Assembly (NCBI GenBank): GCA_945874855.1
Contig: CAMCIP010000132.1
Coordinates: 1 to 6,327, forward strand
Reading direction: 5' to 3'
Length of the DNA stretch: 6,327 nt
From: Brevundimonas vancanneytii
Lineage (GTDB): Bacteria > Pseudomonadota > Alphaproteobacteria > Caulobacterales > Caulobacteraceae
Positions within the stretch are counted from its first letter, which is position 1; the number at the start of each line of letters is the position of its first letter. The position numbers and the translations under genes were made by a program. Shown in pieces: positions 1 to 5,530 of the stretch. The notes beneath the pieces are model-generated. The model was not told the DNA's origin. It searched no databases and saw only the letters and a list, made by a program, of their open reading frames with translations.

Positions 1-1
1 G

Positions 2-88
2 CGGACAGAGAGGGATTCGAACCCTCGGTAGGCTTTCACCTACACACGCTTTCCAAGCGTGCGCGATCGACCACTCCGCCACCTGTCC
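2..88 (-). tRNA. tRNA-Ser (anticodon GGA)
   Basis: Read on the minus strand this 87-nt stretch folds as a class II tRNA. The acceptor GGACAGG pairs with TCTGTCC (one G-T pair), and the discriminator is G at position 2. The D arm is a GCG/CGC stem. The anticodon stem CACGC/GCGTG closes the loop TTGGAAA, giving anticodon GGA, which reads UCC and UCU serine codons. The long variable arm TGTAGGTGAAAGCCTACC (18 nt) is diagnostic of Ser/Leu/Tyr types, and the T arm is GAGGG-TTCGAAT-CCCTC. Position 1 adds a C after the discriminator, which may be the start of an encoded CCA, but the window ends there. The gene is divergent from msrA. Confidence 0.96.
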
Positions 89-106
89 GTTCACGGCCTT
101 GCGTGA

Positions 107-130
107 CCCGCCGAAGGTCGGTCCGGCGGG
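107..130. repeat. 7-bp inverted repeat in the tRNA-Ser/msrA spacer
   Basis: CCCGCCG (107-113) and CGGCGGG (124-130) are perfect inverted repeats around a 10-nt loop, between the tRNA gene and msrA. In a tRNA transcript starting near 135 it would form a 5' leader hairpin that could be removed in tRNA maturation. There is no T-run on either side, so it is not a standard terminator. Confidence 0.4.
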
Positions 131-140
131 AGGGGCGCTG

Positions 141-167
141 ATTAGAACACGTGGCCCCTCTCGGCAA
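141..167 (-). promoter_or_regulatory. Candidate promoter for tRNA-Ser
   Basis: On the minus strand a TTGCCG box (162-167) is followed after 15 bp by TCTAAT (141-146). This resembles a housekeeping sigma promoter and points at the tRNA gene about 53 bp downstream. The match is moderate and the spacing short, so this is a suggestion from pattern and position only. Confidence 0.3.
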
Positions 168-207
168 GCGTGGCGTGGCTCCCCATATCTGCGGCATGAA
201 CCTGTTC

Positions 208-213
208 GGAGGG
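208..213 (+). promoter_or_regulatory. Ribosome binding site deciding the msrA start
   Basis: GGAGGG ends 6 nt before the ATG at 220. It favours that ATG over two in-frame upstream candidates, GTG at 151 and ATG at 196, neither of which has a comparable site. Confidence 0.75.
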
Positions 214-219
214 ATCCCC

Positions 220-867
220 ATGCTCAGCCAGAAAGTCACCCTGCCCACCGCCGAGACCGCCCTGCCGGGGCGGGTCGAGCCCCTGAAGACGGATGAGGTG
301 CATTTCGTCACCGGCCGCCCGCTGAAGGGGCCGCATCCGGAGGGGTTTCAGACCGCCGTCTTCGGCATGGGCTGCTTCTGGGGCGTGGAACGGATCTTCT
401 GGCAGCTGCCGGGGGTCTGGGTGACCTCGGTCGGCTATTCCGGCGGCATCACGCCCAATCCGACCTATGAGGAGACCTGCACCGGCCGCACCGGCCATGC
501 GGAGGTGGTGCAGGTGGTCTTTGATCCGCACGAGACCAGCTACGCCGAACTGCTGAAGGCCTTCTGGGAGAACCACGACCCGACCCAGGGCATGCGCCAG
601 GGCAATGATGTGGGCACCACCTATCGCTCGGCGATCTACCATGTCGACGCGGCACAGCAGGCCGAGGCCGAGGCGTCGCGTGACGCCTATCAGGCCGCCC
701 TGTCGAAGGCCGGGCGCGGCGAGATCACCACCGAGATCGCGCCGCTGGGCGACTACTATTTCGCCGAGGACTATCACCAGGGCTATCTGGCCAAGAACCC
801 GGCCGGATATTGCGGCATCGGCGGTACGGGGGTGGTTTGCCCCATCGGCATCGGCGTCACGGCCTGA
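220..867 (+). CDS. msrA: Peptide-methionine (S)-S-oxide reductase MsrA
   Basis: This 215-residue cytoplasmic enzyme reduces methionine-S-sulfoxide in proteins and as free amino acid, repairing oxidative damage with electrons from thioredoxin. The active-site motif GCFWGVE sits at residues 51-57 with catalytic Cys52. Tyr83, Glu95 (in GHAEVV), Asp130 and Tyr135 (in RQGNDVGTTYRS) correspond to the substrate-binding and catalytic residues known in E. coli MsrA, offset by one. Cys198 and Cys207 in the GYCGIGGTGVVCP tail match the recycling cysteines of the long three-cysteine type, and AEDYHQGYL is the family's conserved C-terminal block. Length and N-terminal extension (DALPGR-like ALPGR) also follow the E. 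coli subtype. The start at 220 is chosen for its Shine-Dalgarno site. The stop overlaps the next gene's ATG by one base. Confidence 0.97.
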   Translation: MLSQKVTLPTAETALPGRVEPLKTDEVHFVTGRPLKGPHPEGFQTAVFGMGCFWGVERIFWQLPGVWVTSVGYSGGITPNPTYEETCTGRTGHAEVVQVVFDPHETSYAELLKAFWENHDPTQGMRQGNDVGTTYRSAIYHVDAAQQAEAEASRDAYQAALSKAGRGEITTEIAPLGDYYFAEDYHQGYLAKNPAGYCGIGGTGVVCPIGIGVTA

Positions 868-1211
868 TGGACCGGGCGGGAATCGGCCGGGTCTGCCGGG
901 CCCTGCCCGCCGTGACCCTCGAGCATTCGTTCGGCGAGGACTACGACGTCTACAAGGTCGGCGGACGCATGTTCGCCCTTGTCAGCGGGAGCCGCGGCCT
1001 GAGCTTCAAGGTCTCGGACATCGCCTATGTGGTGTTGACCGAAAGCGGCCGGGCGGTCCCGGCACCCTATCTGGCCCGGGCCCGGTGGGTGCATCTGGCG
1101 AACCCCGCCGACTGGCCGGACGACGAACTGGCCGGGCATCTGGCCACTGCGCACGGTCTGATCGCCGCGAAATTGACGAGGAAGGCCCGGGCCGAACTCG
1201 GCCTCGGCTGA
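867..1211 (+). CDS. MmcQ/YjbR family protein
   Basis: This 114-residue protein looks like the MmcQ/YjbR family (small proteins with a CyaY-like fold, often annotated as DNA-binding). No enzymatic role is established for the family. What I see is the family layout: an N-terminal helix ending LPAVTLEHSFG (residues 13-23), then DVYKVGGRMFALV (27-39), a strand with LSFKVS (45-50), APYLARARWVHL (66-77), and a C-terminal PDDELAGHLATAHGLIAAKL stretch (84-103). The ATG is reached by a TGATG overlap with the msrA stop and has no clear ribosome binding site, so translation is probably coupled to msrA. An in-frame GTG at 912 is a less likely start because it would cut the first helix. There is no signal peptide, so it should be cytoplasmic. 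Confidence 0.85.
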   Translation: MDRAGIGRVCRALPAVTLEHSFGEDYDVYKVGGRMFALVSGSRGLSFKVSDIAYVVLTESGRAVPAPYLARARWVHLANPADWPDDELAGHLATAHGLIAAKLTRKARAELGLG

Positions 1212-1257
1212 AGGCGGCTTGTCCGGTGAGGCGAAACGCGGTTCTCTGGTGCCAGCC

Positions 1258-1265
1258 GGGGAGGG
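1258..1265 (+). promoter_or_regulatory. Ribosome binding site of the cytochrome c gene
   Basis: GGGGAGGG lies 4 nt before the ATG at 1270. It fixes that start, which also begins a proper lipoprotein signal peptide, over an upstream in-frame GTG at 1219. Confidence 0.7.
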
Positions 1266-1269
1266 CGAC

Positions 1270-1800
1270 ATGATCAGACTTATGGTGGCGGGCGCGGGCG
1301 TTCTGGCTCTGACGGCCTGTGACGGGCTCGAGGTGAAGACCTCGGTCCGGGGCGAAGGAGCCCAGGTGGTGGCCGACAGCGCGATCGACGCCGGGCGCTA
1401 TCTGGTGGTGGTCGGGGGCTGCAACGACTGCCACACGCCGGGCTATATCCAGAGCGGCGGCAAGACGCCCGAGGCCGAGTGGCTGACCGGCGGTCGCACC
1501 GGCTACAACGGGCCGTGGGGCACGACCTATGCCCACAACCTGCGCCTGACCACGGCCAATATGACCGAGGACGCGTGGGTCGAGATGCTGAGCACGCGCA
1601 AGGCCCTGCCGATCATGCCGTGGCCCAGCGTCAACGCCATGCACGAGGCCGACAAGCGCGCGATCTATCGCTACATCCGCAGCCTGCCCGGTGAGCCCGG
1701 CACGCCGGCACCGACGGCCCTGCCGCCCGGACAGACGCCGACCACGCCCTATGAGGACCTGAACCTCAAGATGCCGGCAGGCGCGCCCGCTCCGAACTGA
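1270..1800 (+). CDS. Monohaem cytochrome c lipoprotein
   Basis: This 176-residue exported c-type cytochrome probably carries electrons on the periplasmic face of the inner or outer membrane; its partner is unknown. Residues 1-17 are a lipoprotein signal peptide (hydrophobic ALTAC, lipobox Cys17). The haem-attachment motif CNDCH is at 51-55, with His55 as proximal ligand. Met116 in IMPWPSVNAM is the likely distal ligand, and HEADKRAIYRYIRSLPG (125-141) is the usual C-terminal helix. The block PWGTTYAHNLRLTTANMTEDAW (82-103) resembles the cytochrome subunits of membrane dehydrogenases such as alcohol or gluconate dehydrogenase, but no dehydrogenase gene is present here. The tail from about 141 is rich in Pro, Thr and Ala and ends with APAPN. 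The last 35 bp overlap the convergent DUF885 gene. It is co-directional with msrA and the YjbR gene after a 58-bp gap. Confidence 0.9.
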   Translation: MIRLMVAGAGVLALTACDGLEVKTSVRGEGAQVVADSAIDAGRYLVVVGGCNDCHTPGYIQSGGKTPEAEWLTGGRTGYNGPWGTTYAHNLRLTTANMTEDAWVEMLSTRKALPIMPWPSVNAMHEADKRAIYRYIRSLPGEPGTPAPTALPPGQTPTTPYEDLNLKMPAGAPAPN

Positions 1801-3565
1801 TCCAGGCGTCCATGCGCAGGTCCAGCAGGTCGAGCGGCAGGGGGCCGTCGACCAGCAGGGCGTCGTGGAAGCGACGGACGTCGAAGGCGTCGCCCAGCGC
1901 TGCCTCGGCGCGGGCCCGAATGTCGCGCAGGCGGATCTCGCCGACCTTGTAGGCCGTGGCCTGGCCCGGCCAGCCGACGTAGCGCTGCAGCTCCGTTTCG
2001 ATGTTGTGCGGGGCCAGGGCGGAGTTGTCACGGAAACAGGCGCGGGCCTGGTCGACCGACCAGCCCAGCCAGTGCATGCCCGTGTCGGCCACCAGCCGGC
2101 AGGCGCGCCACATCTCATAGGACAGCCGGCCGAACCGTTCGTAGGGCGTGCGGTAGAAGCCCATCTCCTCGCCCAGGAACTCGGCGTACAGACCCCAGCC
2201 CTCGGTGAAGGCGGTGACGTCGGCGGCGCGCCGGAAATAGGGCTGGGCCGCGGCCTCCTGCTGCAGGGCGATCTGCAGGTGGTGGCCCGGCACTGCCTCG
2301 TGCAGGGTCAGGGCGGGCAGTTCATACAGAGGTCGCTGGTCCAGCTGGCCGGTGTTGACGATATAGCCGCCGGCGACGCCGCCGCTCAGCGAGCCGGGGA
2401 AATAGCGGCCGGTGGTGTAGGTCGCCTCGATCTCGCGCGGCACAGGGCGCACGCCATAGGGGGTGCGGGGCAGGGTCCCGAACAGGGCCGGCAGACCGTC
2501 GTCGGCCCGCTTGGACATCTCCGACGCCTTTTCCAGCAACTGCTCGCGGCTGGTGGCGTAGAACCGGGGATCGGTGCGCAGGAAGTTCAGAAAGCCCGCG
2601 AAGTCGCCGGTCCAGCCCGAGGCGCGCATCTCCACATCCATGCGGGCGCGGATGCGGGCGACCTCCTGCAGGCCGAGGGCGTGAACCTCGTCGGGGGTCA
2701 TGCCGGTGGTGGTGTAGCCGCGGACCAGCCAGGCATACATGTCGCGACCGCCGGGCTTCAGACCGAGACCCGGCGCCTCGGGCGCGCGGGGCAGATAGTC
2801 GGTCTTCAGGAAGGCCAGCCAGGCACGGCGGGCCGGCATGACCTCTGCGGCGATCAGGTCCATGGCGCGCGCGCGCAACGCCGCCTGTTCCTGGGCCGGA
2901 ATGGAGGCCGGCAGACTGGCGAAAGGCCGCATCAGGGGATCGGCCTCCAGGGTCAGGGCCGCGTCGGTCTCGGCCAGGGAGATGGCGCTGGCGACGACGG
3001 ACGCCGGCTGGATCATGCCGGTCTCCAGCCCGCGGCGAGCGTTGGCGGTGGAGGCCGCGTAAAGGCCGGGGAGGGCGGCCATGCGGGTCAGCCAGTTCTC
3101 GGCGTCCTGACGGCTGGAAATGCGGGTGACCGAGGCGAAATAGGCCGCTGACTGGCCGACCCCGCCCTCGGAGTTGAAGGCCAGCCTGCGCGTGTCGAGG
3201 TCGATGCCCTCGATCTCGCGGGTGATCAGCCGGCCCAGCAGGGCGTGGTTGATGCGGTCGTCCAGCGACAGGGCCATGGCGTCCACCGCGTCCAGCCGGG
3301 TCTTGAAGGCGACGAGCACCGGCCGGCGGGCCAGTTCGCCTTCGCGGGACTGGTCAGGCAGACGCGCCTGGGCGGCGGCGTCGCCCTCGCGACCGGACCT
3401 GATGGGGTCGTTGCGGCGCAGATAGGTCTCATAGTCGGCGATCAGCGCGGCCAGTGGCGTCGCGGCGGCCTGCACGACCTGCGGACCCGGAAGTGGCGCT
3501 CCGTTGGACGCGCAGGCCGCGAGCAGAAGGGCCGTGGCCCCGGCCGTCAGGAAGAAGCGATGCAT
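1766..3565 (-). CDS. DUF885 family lipoprotein, putative metallohydrolase
   Basis: This 599-residue protein is of the DUF885 family (COG4805), whose members are mostly uncharacterised and suspected metallopeptidases. The N terminus is a lipoprotein signal peptide with lipobox LAAC (Cys18), so it is probably anchored in a membrane facing the periplasm. The family core is visible: RDMYAWLVRGYTTTGMTPDE (274-293), YFPGSLSGGVAGGY (388-401), LHEAVPGHHLQ (421-431), TEGWGLYAE (454-462), MHWLGWS (497-503) and GWPGQATAYKVGEIRLRDIR (531-550). His422, Glu423, His428 and/or His429 and Glu455 are plausible metal ligands. The start at 3565 is taken for the signal peptide and a GGGGA ribosome binding site 8 nt upstream (3574-3578); a further upstream in-frame start at 3619 would spoil the signal peptide. 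The substrate is not predictable. The coding end overlaps the convergent cytochrome gene. Confidence 0.92.
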   Translation of the reverse strand: MHRFFLTAGATALLLAACASNGAPLPGPQVVQAAATPLAALIADYETYLRRNDPIRSGREGDAAAQARLPDQSREGELARRPVLVAFKTRLDAVDAMALSLDDRINHALLGRLITREIEGIDLDTRRLAFNSEGGVGQSAAYFASVTRISSRQDAENWLTRMAALPGLYAASTANARRGLETGMIQPASVVASAISLAETDAALTLEADPLMRPFASLPASIPAQEQAALRARAMDLIAAEVMPARRAWLAFLKTDYLPRAPEAPGLGLKPGGRDMYAWLVRGYTTTGMTPDEVHALGLQEVARIRARMDVEMRASGWTGDFAGFLNFLRTDPRFYATSREQLLEKASEMSKRADDGLPALFGTLPRTPYGVRPVPREIEATYTTGRYFPGSLSGGVAGGYIVNTGQLDQRPLYELPALTLHEAVPGHHLQIALQQEAAAQPYFRRAADVTAFTEGWGLYAEFLGEEMGFYRTPYERFGRLSYEMWRACRLVADTGMHWLGWSVDQARACFRDNSALAPHNIETELQRYVGWPGQATAYKVGEIRLRDIRARAEAALGDAFDVRRFHDALLVDGPLPLDLLDLRMDAWISSERARLPAS

Positions 3566-3591
3566 GGTCAAGGTCCCCGGTCGACACCCAA

Positions 3592-3619
3592 GGTGAGGCT
3601 CGGCACGGGGAGCGGTCAA
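3592..3619 (-). promoter_or_regulatory. Candidate promoter for the DUF885 gene
   Basis: In the 62-bp gap upstream of the gene, the minus strand carries TTGACCG (3613-3619), a good match to the Caulobacter housekeeping -35 element. After 13 bp comes GCCTCACC (3592-3599), a poor match to the -10 element GCTANAWC. It may let the DUF885 gene be transcribed apart from the upstream pair. Evidence is pattern only. Confidence 0.3.
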
Positions 3620-3627
3620 GCCGGGCC

Positions 3628-4140
3628 TCAGCCGCAGGCGGTGAAGAAGCGTTCGATCCGCGCCGGCGAGCCGGGATGGGCCGCCATCGTTACCCGCGCC
3701 TTCTGCCCATTGGCAGCCATCCAGCCCAGCCGGCGGAAGCGCAGGAACACGGGGTGGTCGGTCGGCACCTGGGCGACCAGAATGTCGCCGCCCAGCATTT
3801 CCGAATACTCGCCGCGCGCAGGCCAGCGCTCGGTCTCACCGCCGGACTCCAGGACGACGGCCCGGTCCGGACCCATGTCGAGATGCTGCTCGAGCTCCAT
3901 CCGTCCGCTGCCGCGCAGGCAGGTCATGGCCAGCCAGATGTCGTCGCTGTCGGCGAGGCCGTAGCCCAGCCAAAGGGCGTCGTCTTCCTCGCCGAGATAC
4001 CAGTCGTACCCCTCAACGGGCTGGGGCGCCCCGGACGGCGCGGGATCCGGGCTGGGGGCCAGAGGCTGGGGTTCCACCGAGGCGCAGGCGCAGGCGGCGG
4101 CGCCGGCCAGGGCGACGACGAGAAGGCGGAGGGCGCGCAT
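3628..4140 (-). CDS. Exported protein of unknown function, tandem paralogue B
   Basis: I do not recognise this 170-residue protein. Residues 1 to about 19 form a signal peptide (LLVVALAGAAACACAS). It may be a lipoprotein lipidated at Cys17, although the lipobox AAAC is not ideal, or it may be cleaved after ACA. A Pro-rich linker (24-42) precedes a compact domain with TCLRGSGRMEL (73-83), TDHPVF (127-132) and a C-terminal ERFFTACG. Cys74 and Cys169 have counterparts in the neighbouring protein from 4158-4589, with which it aligns without gaps from Trp47 to Gly79 and from Asp128 to Cys169. A disulfide between them in the periplasm is plausible. The ATG at 4140 is chosen because the in-frame GTG at 4170 lies inside the preceding gene and would put charged residues before the signal. 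It begins 17 bp after that gene, so the two are likely co-transcribed. Confidence 0.78.
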   Translation of the reverse strand: MRALRLLVVALAGAAACACASVEPQPLAPSPDPAPSGAPQPVEGYDWYLGEEDDALWLGYGLADSDDIWLAMTCLRGSGRMELEQHLDMGPDRAVVLESGGETERWPARGEYSEMLGGDILVAQVPTDHPVFLRFRRLGWMAANGQKARVTMAAHPGSPARIERFFTACG

Positions 4141-4157
4141 GTGGATGTCCCGGGCGA

Positions 4158-4589
4158 TCAGCCTGCACACAGTTCGCCGAAGCGGCGCAGTTTGGCAAGA
4201 TTTGCCCGGTCGACCGTCACCGTCGCCGAACGCTCGCCCGAAGAGATGGTCAGTCGGCCGGAACTGGCGAAGGCGGCGAAGCCAGGGTGGTCGATAGGCA
4301 GGCCGACCCGGATCGACCGGTTCGCGCCCTGTTCCGCCTCGGACGTCGCGGTGGCGGGGCCGGCGCGCAGCCGGGCGAACTCGGCGACGGCACCGAAATC
4401 ATAGAGAACCACCTCGACGGCACCAGATCCGGGTTCGCACTCCAGGGTGGCGCGCAGCTGTGCGGTGTCGGGGACCTCATGGGCCAGAACCACGGTCCCC
4501 GTGTTCTCATAAAGGGTCCAGGTCCAGGCGGTGAGCGGCGTCTGGGCCAACAGGGTCAAGGCAGCGGCGAATCCTGCGGCGATGGTCAT
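4158..4589 (-). CDS. Exported protein of unknown function, tandem paralogue A
   Basis: I do not recognise this 143-residue protein. Residues 1-21 look like a Sec signal peptide (IAAGFAAALTLLAQTPLTA), with cleavage probably just before TrpThrTrp. The mature part is a small, probably beta-rich domain with LECEPGSGAVEVVLYDF (49-65), LPIDHPGFAAF (97-107), TISSGERSATVTV (114-126) and a C-terminal helix LAKLRRFGELCAG. Cys51 and Cys141 match the two cysteines of the downstream protein at the same distances from shared GSG and DHP motifs, so this is a diverged tandem duplicate lacking the Pro-rich linker. The ATG at 4589 has an AGGGGG ribosome binding site 6 nt upstream (4596-4601). It is the first gene of a likely two-gene unit downstream of flgH; a link to flagella is only positional. 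Confidence 0.8.
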   Translation of the reverse strand: MTIAAGFAAALTLLAQTPLTAWTWTLYENTGTVVLAHEVPDTAQLRATLECEPGSGAVEVVLYDFGAVAEFARLRAGPATATSEAEQGANRSIRVGLPIDHPGFAAFASSGRLTISSGERSATVTVDRANLAKLRRFGELCAG

Positions 4590-4717
4590 GACCGGCCCCC
4601 TGTTTGAGTGCGCAGGCTAGCAGAGCGCCAGGCGGCCGTCTTCGCGCAGGGGGCGAAGACGCCGGCGATCACGGCCTTGTCAGGTTCGGCGGCGGCAGGG
4701 ATCAGAATCCTTGACAT
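4586..4717 (-). CDS. Doubtful small ORF between flgH and paralogue A
   Basis: A 43-codon frame starts at an ATG at 4717 and ends in a TGA that shares ATGA with the start of the next gene, the usual shape of translational coupling. Codons in its middle third use G or C at the third position, as the real genes here do. Against it, there is no clear ribosome binding site, there is no recognisable domain, the last third has poorer codon bias, and the frame contains a strong inverted repeat. It may be a chance frame in a leader region. Confidence 0.2.
   Translation of the reverse strand: MSRILIPAAAEPDKAVIAGVFAPCAKTAAWRSASLRTQTGGRS
4614..4642 (-). promoter_or_regulatory. Weak candidate promoter for the paralogue pair
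   Basis: On the minus strand AAGACGG (4636-4642) is followed after 14 bp by GCTAGC (4616-4621), which resembles the Caulobacter housekeeping pattern TTGACGS-N10-14-GCTANAWC in part. The -35 half overlaps an inverted repeat, and the -10 half matches mainly its GCTA. This is weak evidence. Confidence 0.2.
4633..4664. repeat. Strong inverted repeat between flgH and the paralogue pair
   Basis: CGTCTTCGC (4637-4645) and GCGAAGACG (4653-4661) are perfect inverted repeats around a 7-nt loop. Three further pairs (4633-4635 with 4662-4664) extend it past a one-base bulge at 4636. It lies 124-155 bases downstream of the flgH stop in the direction of transcription. No T-run follows on the minus strand, so it is not a canonical intrinsic terminator. 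It could slow or partly end transcription from the flagellar operon, protect an RNA 3' end, or be an operator. Confidence 0.45.
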
Positions 4718-4787
4718 GGAGGGACTCGCGTCTGATCGGCAAACGCGCCTGCCCGACAAGGGTTTCCGCCTGGCCGTGACGCGACCG

Positions 4788-5519
4788 TCAGAACGGGCTG
4801 AAACGTTCCACCAGAGACTGGGCGGCGGGCGTGGCCTGAACGCGGCTGATGTCGCCACGACCGCCGTAGGAGATGCGGGCCTCGGCGATCTGGGTGTGCT
4901 GGATCGTGTTGCCGGAAGAGATGTCCTCGGGCCGCACGATGCCGGCGACCGTCAGCTCGCGCACCTCGCGGTTCGTGCGCACTTCCTGCCGGCCCTGGAT
5001 GACCAGATTGCCGTTCGACAACACGTCGGTGACGACGGCGGCGATGGTCAGGTTGACCCGCTCGGACCGGACCACGCTGCCCGTCCCGGCGGCATTGGAC
5101 TCACCCTCCAGGCCGACCAGGTTCTGCGGGTCGAAGCCGCCGGGGAAGGCCTGACCGAGGCTGTTTTCCAGCCCGAAGAAGTTGGAGACGCCGCCGGAGA
5201 TGTCGTTGGAGCGGCTGCGCGTCGTGCTGTTCTGCGTCTGGGCGCGGTCGTCGATGTCAATGTTGACTGTGACGATGTCGCCCACGCGGCGCGCTCGCTG
5301 GTCACCGAAGAAGCTGCGCCCGCCGGCGTTCCACAGGCTGTTGGCGCTGGCCCGCTGCGGGGCCTGGGCCGTCGGAGCCGGCAGATAGGTCTGCTGCACC
5401 GGAACCAGGGCGGCGGGATAGCCGATCGGGGCCAGTTCCGGCCCGCGCACGACCTCCATGGCGGTAGAACAGGCGGCCAGTCCGGCCAGCGGCAGAAGGG
5501 CGGCGTAGCGCAGGCGCAT
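4788..5519 (-). CDS. flgH: Flagellar L-ring lipoprotein FlgH
   Basis: FlgH forms the L ring in the outer membrane, the bushing through which the flagellar rod turns. This 243-residue copy has a lipoprotein signal peptide with lipobox LAAC (Cys17). After a variable Pro/Ala-rich stretch come the family blocks SLWNAGGRSFFGDQRARRVGD (61-81), with the hallmark SLW, and VTVNIDIDDRAQ. The C-terminal core includes NGNLVIQGRQEVRTNREVRELTVAGIVRPEDISSGNTI in pieces across 169-206 and then QIAEARISYGGRGDIS (210-225). Length is normal for the family (about 230-250). The gene begins 11 bp after the flgA stop with only a weak GAG ribosome binding site, which suggests translational coupling to flgA. No intrinsic terminator follows at once; the short TGACG/CGTCA repeat at the stop has no T-run. 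Confidence 0.97.
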   Translation of the reverse strand: MRLRYAALLPLAGLAACSTAMEVVRGPELAPIGYPAALVPVQQTYLPAPTAQAPQRASANSLWNAGGRSFFGDQRARRVGDIVTVNIDIDDRAQTQNSTTRSRSNDISGGVSNFFGLENSLGQAFPGGFDPQNLVGLEGESNAAGTGSVVRSERVNLTIAAVVTDVLSNGNLVIQGRQEVRTNREVRELTVAGIVRPEDISSGNTIQHTQIAEARISYGGRGDISRVQATPAAQSLVERFSPF

Positions 5520-5530
5520 GGGAGATCTCG

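Noticed and set aside
1..88. tRNA-Ser as an integration site for a genomic island
   Set aside because: Serine tRNAs are common integration targets, but no integrase or repeated tRNA 3' end is seen in the window. The left side beyond the tRNA 3' end, where an island would sit, is not visible.
142..777. 211-codon minus-strand frame antisense to msrA
   Set aside because: The plus strand encodes an unmistakable MsrA, and this frame's composition is that of a shadow.
1006..2118. 370-codon minus-strand frame crossing the YjbR, cytochrome c and DUF885 genes
   Set aside because: It overlaps three well-supported genes and its Arg/Pro/Ala-rich translation has no coherent domain.
1865..3151. 428-codon open frame on the plus strand
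   Set aside because: It lies wholly inside the DUF885 gene on the opposite strand, which has clear family motifs. The translation is Gly/Gln/Ala-rich with no domain, typical of antisense shadow frames in high-GC DNA.
3599..3627. GAGGC/GCCTC inverted repeat before the DUF885 gene as a terminator of the upstream pair
   Set aside because: The stem has a mismatch, a 17-nt loop and no T-run; it is better explained as chance in GC-rich sequence.
4711..4716. Perfect TTGACA on the plus strand
   Set aside because: No -10-like sequence follows at a suitable distance, and it would drive transcription antisense into flgH, so it is taken as chance.
4788..4801. TGACG/CGTCA short palindrome at the flgH stop as a terminator
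   Set aside because: The stem is only 5 bp and no T-run follows in the direction of flgH transcription.
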